From an uncultured Campylobacter sp. (GTDB lineage: Bacteria; Campylobacterota; Campylobacteria; Campylobacterales; Campylobacteraceae), in contig NZ_CALACG010000170.1 in the NCBI RefSeq assembly GCF_937890585.1, positions 1 through 10,828 on the forward strand: a stretch of DNA of 10,828 bases, read 5' to 3'. Every line of letters begins with the position of its first letter. The first letter of the stretch is position 1. Of this stretch, positions 6,252 through 10,828 are shown in pieces. Made by a program: the position numbers and the translations under genes. The notes below the pieces were generated by a model, which searched no databases, was not told the origin of the DNA, and saw only the letters and a program-made list of their open reading frames with translations.

Positions 6252-6274
6252 AATAGCCGTGAGAGCCGGTTATT
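6252..6274. repeat. Hairpin in the gene-free tract
   Basis: AATAGCCG (6252-6259) pairs with CGGTTATT (6267-6274) around a seven-base loop, giving eight pairs with one G-T. There is no T-run on either side, so it is not an obvious terminator. Confidence 0.45.
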
Positions 6275-6395
6275 TCAAGTAATAAAAAAGCTAAATTTGC
6301 AGTGTAGGCAGTAAATTTATCGTGCAAAGACAGCTTTTTATAGGCTGTATGTAAAGTTGGTTATGGCAATTTAGCCACAAAACTAAAAAAAGATA

Positions 6396-6434
6396 GAAAT
6401 TTATGGCTAAATTTGGTTGTTATGGCTTAATTTT
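6396..6434 (+). repeat. Degenerate repeat core, copy B
   Basis: This copy reads GAAATTTATGGCTAAATTTG, then GTTGTTATGG and CTTAATTTT. The secondary motif TTTAAAGAGTAAA follows at 6446-6458, about 50 bases after the core start, close to the spacing seen in copy A (47). Confidence 0.55.
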
Positions 6435-6601
6435 AGAGGCTGTGATTTAAAGAGTAAAAGGATCAAATTCATAACGGAAGCAGTAAATTTAAGCTACCAG
6501 AAAAGCATTTTTCATGGATAATGCGCTTGGCAATGTCCTGGTGCCTCGCGATATGGGGATAGTTACGGCTGATATGCTCTCATTAATTTTTTAATAACAT
6601 A

Positions 6602-6640
6602 GAAATTTACGACCAAATTTAACTATCTCAGGAGCCAAAT
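6602..6640 (+). repeat. Degenerate repeat core, copy C
   Basis: This copy reads GAAATTTACGACCAAATTTA, then ACTATCTCAGG and AGCCAAAT. The secondary motif TTTAAAGAGTAAA is at 6671-6683, and a third block GGGCTATTAAAAAAGC at 6705 matches the block at 6216 after copy A. Confidence 0.55.
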
Positions 6641-6763
6641 TCTGCTAGTAAATTTGTATCTTGAGCTAAATTTAAAGAGTAAAAACAAGGTGGATTGTGA
6701 ATTTGGGCTATTAAAAAAGCTTGCCTTGTGTTGGTAGCAGTGTTTTAAGAACTAGCGATAATG

Positions 6764-6782
6764 GAGCTAGCTATGATAGCTC
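6764..6782. repeat. Hairpin in the gene-free tract
   Basis: GAGCTA (6764-6769) pairs perfectly with TAGCTC (6777-6782) around a seven-base loop; a flanking G-T pair can extend it. No adjacent gene explains it. Confidence 0.4.
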
Positions 6783-6819
6783 TGCTCTTATTAAATTTGA
6801 CGAGAAAACTTAGCAGCAC

Positions 6820-6858
6820 GAAAATTTACGACGAAATTTAGTCGTTTCGGACTTAAAT
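6820..6858 (+). repeat. Degenerate repeat core, copy D
   Basis: This copy reads GAAAATTTACGACGAAATTT, then AGTCGTTTCGG and ACTTAAAT. It lies 218 bases after copy C. A GGTAGCAGT word follows at about 6943, as GGTAGCAGTG does at about 6732 after copy C (offset about 211). Confidence 0.55.
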
Positions 6859-6883
6859 CTAAAATTTTACTAACAAATTTTAG
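6859..6883. repeat. Hairpin in the gene-free tract
   Basis: CTAAAATTT (6859-6867) pairs perfectly with AAATTTTAG (6875-6883) around a seven-base loop. It is AT-only apart from the closing pair and directly follows repeat copy D. Confidence 0.4.
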
Positions 6884-7163
6884 TCAAATTTACACTGACT
6901 TTGAAATTTACTCAGCAATCAGCTTGATCTAAAAGCACATATAGGTAGCAGTTTGTCTTTTTAAAGATATAGAAATTTGTTTGTTTTGTAGCTTTTTATT
7001 TAGGCGATAAAGCGTGCCTAAATTTGCAAAATATAAATTTAGTAGTGATTCTAGCCCCAGTTGTTTTCAATAAGTGATATTTAGCGCTTTAGGGCAAGTT
7101 GATTGACTAACTATGGGTCAAATTTAAGTCACAAGATATTTTGATTAAAAGCAGCAAATGATC

Positions 7164-7193
7164 AAATTTAGCCCCCAATCGAGGGCTAAATTT
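7164..7193 (-). terminator. Terminator of the cytochrome c / torA operon
   Basis: There is a perfect 11-bp inverted repeat, AAATTTAGCCC (7164-7174) with GGGCTAAATTT (7183-7193), and an eight-base loop. It lies about 10 bases past the torA stop codon. Read on the minus strand, the A run leads into the stem and TTT with a short AT-rich stretch ends it. As it is nearly symmetric, it could also stop any plus-strand transcription coming through the gene-free tract. Confidence 0.75.
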
Positions 7194-7202
7194 ATATAAA
7201 TT

Positions 7203-9644
7203 CTACAAAGATTGCAAAATTTTTGGTTTAGAAAACGCAGTGATTGGTTTGATCTCGCCTTTGTATTTTTCTAAATTTACAAGGATTGTGTGTCCGCAGT
7301 TGCTTTGAGCGATGCTAGATGTGCCTTTGTCGCGAGTTAGGACATTGACGCAGCCGTGTTTGCAAAGGCTCTTTTCGCCTAGCACTTCAGGATCGTACCA
7401 CGCACCCTCGCATATGGCGATGACGTGCTCTGGGATGATGTCAGTGACAAGCGCACCGACTAAAATTTCGCCCCTGTCGTTAAATACTCTCACCACATCG
7501 CCAGTTGCGATGCCTTTTGCTTTGGCGTCATTTACGTTTATTAGCATTGGCTCGCGCGCGCATACTTCAGCGTAGTTTCTGATCACGGAGTTATTTAGCT
7601 GTGAGTGGAGGCGGTATCTTGAGTGTGGGGTTGTGACGCTAAATGGATACTTTTTGGCTTTTTCACTGCCAAGCCACTCAAACGGCTCGATCCAAGCAAC
7701 GTGCGGCGCAAAGTCTTTGTAACCAAATTTAGCGATAGTTGGAGAGTAGAGCTCTATCTTGCCAGATGGCGTGCCTAGGCGGTTTTTGTGAGGATTTTCT
7801 CTAAAAGCACTAAGCCTTGTGTAGTATCTGCTCGCTTCGTCATCTTGCTCAAATCTAACATATCCCTCTTTCCAAAACTCATCAAAGCTTGGCATCTTGA
7901 CATTTATGCCTTTGGCTTGCTCGGCTGCGTCTGCGTAAAATTCTTTCGCCCAGCCAAGCTCATCTTTGCCCTCTGTAAAGACCTCTTCTCTGCCCCAGCG
8001 TTTGCAGATTTGCGAGCAGATCCAGTAGTCACTCCTGCTCTCGCCCATAGGCTCTACGACAGGCTTGTAAGCCACGATGTACTCGTTTGTAGGCACGCTT
8101 TGGTTGATGTCATTTCTCTCGACTTCAAGGGCTACTGGCAAGACGATGTCGCTTAGTTTTGCTGTGCTTGTCCAAAATGGCTCAGCTGTTATTACGGTGT
8201 CAAATTTACGCCACGCTTTTACGGCGTTATTTACGTCTTGATGCCTTGTAAACATCGATCCAGACGCCATATAAGCCACTCTCATGTGTGGTAGCTTGAT
8301 CTTTGAGCCGTCATAGTCTATCTCTTTGCCAGGGTTTTGCAAAGCCTCGATCGATCTTGAAGATGGGATGGTGACGTTTTTAAATTTCTTCCAAGGAGCG
8401 CCATCTACATTGTCGTATTTCTCGCTTATGCTAGTGCTGATGCCTTTTAGTGACGGAGCGATCTTGTCTGTAGCGCCATTTGAGTGGTAGAGGTTAAACT
8501 CAAAGCCAAGTCCCTCTTTGCCGATCTGACCTAACATCGCGCTAAGTGTTACGATACCCCAAAAGCTCATCTCGCCGTGATCTTGTCTTTGAAGTGATCT
8601 GCCTGCGATGATGACGCTTGGCTCTTTTGCAAGTGCTGTTGCAAATTTAGCGATATCCTCAGCTTTTACGCCACAAATTTTACTCGCCCAGTTGATATCT
8701 TTTACCACCTTGTCGGTTGTGCCAAGTAGATAGTCTTTAAATTTATTAAAGCCAACTGTGTATTTTTTGATAAATTCTTCGTCATAAAGCTTGTTTTCAT
8801 ATAGATAGTGGCACATGCCAAGCATCATTGCTACGTCGGTATTTGGACGAACGATGATAGCTTCAGAGTCAAGGTATCTTGTGGTGTCGTTTTTAAAGAC
8901 GCAAACGCTATAAGTTTTTATGCCTGCCTCTTTTATCTTTTTGATGCCAAGATAGCCATCATGTGTTGGTGGCTGCCATGAAATTTGATCAGTTACAAGT
9001 GGGTCAGTGCCCCAAAATACAACGTTTTTAGCGTTTTTAGCGATAGCCTCCCACTTTGTCGGAGCATCATAAACGGCGCTGTTGCCTAGGACGTGAAGCA
9101 TGATAACAAGGCCAGCACCCGTTGAGTAGTCGCCGCTCTCTTCTACATATCCGCCAAGCACTTTTAGCATCCTGTGACCAACAGTCCTACCCCAGCTGAT
9201 CTTGCCGCTACCGCCCCACCAGTAGCACTCGCCGTAGATGCTCTCAGGGCCATATTTGTCAAAATTTTCTTTTAGAGCCTTGGCTGCTAGATCAAGGGCG
9301 GTCTCCCAGCTAACACGCACAAATTCCTCTTTGCCACGAAGCTCGCTCTTAGCTGCGCCTTTGGCCTTTAGATAGCTCTTTCTCACGTATGGATAGAGCA
9401 CTCGGCTTTCGTTTTGGATGAGGTCTGGCAAGCTGTTGTTCATGGTATTTGGAAATTTATCGCCCTCAAATGGATCGACGGAGACGATTTGGTTTGAGTT
9501 GGTATTTGCCCAAAATAGCCCAAATCTATTTGCGCCAAAGGTCTTGTTTTGATCAAAAATGGTCTTTGTCACGCCTTCTATCTTGTTTGCTTGTGCCGCT
9601 GTGGCAGCAAGTGCAGAAAATTTTATAAAATCTCGTCTTTTCAT
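7203..9644 (-). CDS. torA: Periplasmic TMAO/DMSO reductase, molybdopterin (bis-MGD) catalytic subunit
   Basis: This 813-residue enzyme of the DMSO reductase family reduces trimethylamine N-oxide and probably DMSO in the periplasm as a respiratory electron acceptor. It has a twin-arginine signal (KRRDFIK, residues 2-8; cleavage likely after AQA at 19). It lacks the N-terminal Cys cluster of Fe-S subfamilies, placing it with TorA/DorA/BisC. Ser174 in GDYSTGA is the expected Mo ligand, and YWW (141-143) aligns with the active-site Tyr/Trp region of DMSO reductase. The C-terminal HSRYRLHSQL and EGAWYDP blocks are typical for bis-MGD binding. It lies 20 bases after the monoheme cytochrome gene in one operon, and AAGGGAG is five bases before the ATG. 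The pair resembles C. jejuni cj0264c/cj0265c. BisC-like sulfoxide activity is the alternative. Confidence 0.92.
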   Translation of the reverse strand: MKRRDFIKFSALAATAAQANKIEGVTKTIFDQNKTFGANRFGLFWANTNSNQIVSVDPFEGDKFPNTMNNSLPDLIQNESRVLYPYVRKSYLKAKGAAKSELRGKEEFVRVSWETALDLAAKALKENFDKYGPESIYGECYWWGGSGKISWGRTVGHRMLKVLGGYVEESGDYSTGAGLVIMLHVLGNSAVYDAPTKWEAIAKNAKNVVFWGTDPLVTDQISWQPPTHDGYLGIKKIKEAGIKTYSVCVFKNDTTRYLDSEAIIVRPNTDVAMMLGMCHYLYENKLYDEEFIKKYTVGFNKFKDYLLGTTDKVVKDINWASKICGVKAEDIAKFATALAKEPSVIIAGRSLQRQDHGEMSFWGIVTLSAMLGQIGKEGLGFEFNLYHSNGATDKIAPSLKGISTSISEKYDNVDGAPWKKFKNVTIPSSRSIEALQNPGKEIDYDGSKIKLPHMRVAYMASGSMFTRHQDVNNAVKAWRKFDTVITAEPFWTSTAKLSDIVLPVALEVERNDINQSVPTNEYIVAYKPVVEPMGESRSDYWICSQICKRWGREEVFTEGKDELGWAKEFYADAAEQAKGINVKMPSFDEFWKEGYVRFEQDDEASRYYTRLSAFRENPHKNRLGTPSGKIELYSPTIAKFGYKDFAPHVAWIEPFEWLGSEKAKKYPFSVTTPHSRYRLHSQLNNSVIRNYAEVCAREPMLINVNDAKAKGIATGDVVRVFNDRGEILVGALVTDIIPEHVIAICEGAWYDPEVLGEKSLCKHGCVNVLTRDKGTSSIAQSNCGHTILVNLEKYKGEIKPITAFSKPKILQSL

Positions 9645-9664
9645 ATTTTCTCCCTTATGAAAAT

Positions 9665-10234
9665 TTATTTTACTTTTTTGGCATTGTGCTGTAGGTATTT
9701 AAGCACTAAATTTAGGTCAGTTTCATCAAGTGCAACAAATTTCGCATCAACCATACCAGCTAAATTTGCTGGCCATTGAGCAGCTGTAAAGCTGTTTGGC
9801 TCGTGCAACCTGTGACATGCTGAGCAGGTCTCCTCATAAATTTTCTTTGCCTTTGCGTAAAGCTCTTTTTGGTTGCCACCAAGTGCGTCATTTGGCACTT
9901 CATAAATGCCATCAGCTTGGTACCAAACCTCGCCGTAGTCGTCTTCAAGATCTTTTACTTTTTTGAAATTTGCCTCGCTCTCTTCATCAAAAGCTACAAA
10001 AACTTCAGGATCTTCTACGCTTCTTTGAAGCTGAGCCAAGTAGTTTGCCGACACGACACCACTAACCTTGATCTTACTCGTTTTATCGCCTTTTTCTACG
10101 ACCTCAACTGGCGTTAAAACCTCTATCTTACCGATCATCTTGCCATCAAGTGTTATGTTTGCATCTTTTGCGATCACATCAGCACCAAAGGCAAGACTAC
10201 AAGCTAGCACTGGGGCTAAAAATAGCATTTTCAT
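9665..10234 (-). CDS. Periplasmic monoheme cytochrome c, electron donor to TorA
   Basis: The 189-residue product has a signal peptide (about residues 1-18, cleavage after AFGA) and one haem c motif, CSACH (137-141), near the C-terminus. Met161 is a candidate sixth ligand. The N-terminal half (about 19-115) contains no other recognised domain and is rich in charged residues and beta-type segments. It is first in the operon with torA, with a 20-bp gap, and so probably passes electrons from the quinol pool to TorA. This replaces the pentahaem TorC used by enterobacteria. The same order and haem count are known for Cj0265c/Cj0264c. The ATG at 10234 is preceded by AAGGA with seven-base spacing. 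A VLAC at residues 9-12 is too near the N-terminus to be a convincing lipobox. Confidence 0.88.
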   Translation of the reverse strand: MKMLFLAPVLACSLAFGADVIAKDANITLDGKMIGKIEVLTPVEVVEKGDKTSKIKVSGVVSANYLAQLQRSVEDPEVFVAFDEESEANFKKVKDLEDDYGEVWYQADGIYEVPNDALGGNQKELYAKAKKIYEETCSACHRLHEPNSFTAAQWPANLAGMVDAKFVALDETDLNLVLKYLQHNAKKVK

Positions 10235-10288
10235 TTGACAATCCTTAAAAAAAGAAATTAAATGAATTTTATAACCAGCACGCTTAAA

Positions 10289-10317
10289 ATTATATTGCTA
10301 TATTTAGAGAAAAGTAA
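10289..10317 (-). promoter_or_regulatory. Promoter of the cytochrome c / torA operon
   Basis: On the minus strand TATAAT (10294-10289) is preceded at 17 bp by TTACTT (10317-10312). The ATG lies about 55 bases downstream. The -35 match is weak. No clear operator for an oxygen or TMAO regulator was recognised. Confidence 0.5.
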
Positions 10318-10360
10318 GTATTTTAGGGGATTTGAAAGGGCTAAAGTAAATTTAAAGTTA

Positions 10361-10384
10361 TAAAAATAGGGCGATTGCTCGCCC
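10361..10384 (-). terminator. Intrinsic terminator of flgE
   Basis: Read on the minus strand there is a 6-bp GC-rich stem, GGGCGA with TCGCCC, closed by a GCAA tetraloop (10384-10369) and followed by TATTTTTA (10368-10361). It lies 16 bases past the flgE stop codon and isolates flgE from the cytochrome operon. Confidence 0.9.
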
Positions 10385-10400
10385 AAATTTACTTTAAGGA

Positions 10401-10828
10401 TTATTTCTTCATCTGGATAGCAGTTTGTATCATCTCATCACTTGTCGTGATGCTTTTTGCACTCGCTTCGTAGGCCTTTTGCGTGACGATTACCTCGCTT
10501 AGTGCTTGACCAAGATCGACGTTACTCATCTCAAGCTTGTTTGCTAAAATTTGCGCCCCATAAACGGTCTCGCCAGCTTTGTTTTTGTAAAAAAATGGCT
10601 CGCCAGAGTTGGCTGTGGCTTCATAAAGATTGTCGCCAACCTTTGCCACGCCTTGGTCATTTATAAAGTGATAAAGCGCCACTTTTGCTACGGGGAATGC
10701 ACGAGTGTTGTCAAAATTTGCCATTATGTTGCCGCGGTCATCGACGCTATATTTTGATAAAAGCCCCTCAGCGTATCCATCTCTTTTTATATTAAAATCT
10801 TTTCTGGCGTTAGCTGAGCTTGTCATGC
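10401..10828 (-). CDS. flgE: Flagellar hook protein FlgE, C-terminal part (cut by window edge)
   Basis: The last 141 codons of a flagellar hook protein are visible; the reading frame runs off the right edge. The segment has the FlgE/FlgF/FlgG C-terminal pattern: GYAEGLLSKYSVDDRGNI and YGAQILANKLEMSNVDLGQALSEVIV, then QKAYEASAKSITTSDEMIQTAIQM. The SNVDL block with the final amphipathic helix is the conserved axial-family C-terminus that packs in the hook's inner core. A methionine codon near the edge is internal, since hook proteins are several hundred residues long. FlgG or another rod/hook protein is less likely, given the FxNTRAFPVAKVALYxF segment typical of hook protein. It is followed by a strong terminator and is functionally unrelated to the torA operon. 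Confidence 0.9.
   Translation of the reverse strand, partial: MTSSANARKDFNIKRDGYAEGLLSKYSVDDRGNIMANFDNTRAFPVAKVALYHFINDQGVAKVGDNLYEATANSGEPFFYKNKAGETVYGAQILANKLEMSNVDLGQALSEVIVTQKAYEASAKSITTSDEMIQTAIQMKK

Larger units (their letters stand above)
5517..7163. other. About 1.65 kb gene-free tract, G-skewed, with degenerate repeats and hairpins
   Basis: No reading frame with a ribosome binding site and a recognisable product was found on either strand; stop codons interrupt all frames within about 60 codons. It lies between the tRNA-Leu 3' end and the terminator of the torA operon, so transcription converges on it from both sides. On the plus strand G clearly outnumbers C: counted by eye, about 18 to 5 in 5761-5820 and 21 to 7 in 6001-6060. 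The right two thirds contain diverged repeat units and several hairpins, listed separately. I recognise no tmRNA, RNase P, SRP or 6S signature. It could be a decayed duplicated region downstream of a tRNA array, or an unrecognised RNA or structural element. Confidence 0.75.

Noticed and set aside
6131..6858. CRISPR-like array formed by the four repeat cores
   Set aside because: The copies are diverged, the spacing is over 200 bases and irregular, the intervening DNA itself aligns between units, and no cas gene is present.

Overview
The window looks like chromosomal DNA from a Campylobacter of the C. concisus type (Campylobacterota). The reasons are an AT-rich base composition with abundant AAATTT words, TATAAT -10 boxes with weak -35 boxes, a FlgE C-terminus, a Tat-exported TorA paired with a monoheme cytochrome c as in the C. 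jejuni cj0264c/cj0265c pair, and N-methylated pilin-like proteins of the kind Campylobacter uses for DNA uptake. Species assignment is an inference; no database was searched.

Layout. At the left edge is the start of a minus-strand lipoprotein gene (1-92), back to back with a plus-strand tRNA-Glu (159-233). Next comes a minus-strand two-gene operon (3659 down to 383). Its first gene encodes an exported di-heme cytochrome of the CcpA/MauG family. The second, overlapping it by 8 bases, encodes an 805-residue inner-membrane protein with a periplasmic sensor region, a PAS domain, a degenerate GGDEF domain and an EAL domain. Divergent from this operon are two plus-strand pilin-like genes (3811-4302 and 4430-4912), each with its own promoter, with an intrinsic terminator between them. 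A consensus sigma70 promoter then drives a five-gene tRNA cluster: Pro(TGG), His(GTG), Arg(TCG), Arg(TCT), Leu(TAG).

From 5517 to about 7163 there is roughly 1.65 kb without any credible gene. The tract is G-skewed and rich in hairpins, and its right part is built from diverged, collinear repeat units of about 200-265 bp. It is bounded on the right by the terminator of a minus-strand operon: a monoheme cytochrome c (10234-9665), then a TMAO/DMSO reductase of the molybdopterin family (9644-7203). The window ends with the C-terminal 141 codons of flgE on the minus strand, followed by its own intrinsic terminator.

How it fits together. The torA-cytochrome pair is a periplasmic anaerobic respiratory branch. 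The di-heme protein and the EAL protein are translationally coupled and would meet in or at the periplasm. The di-heme protein keeps both haem-binding motifs but, when aligned from memory to Pseudomonas CcpA, lacks most residues needed for peroxidase catalysis. This suggests, as inference only, a haem-based redox or gas sensor feeding c-di-GMP turnover. That pair and the repeat-built ORF-free tract are the two most interesting parts of the window.
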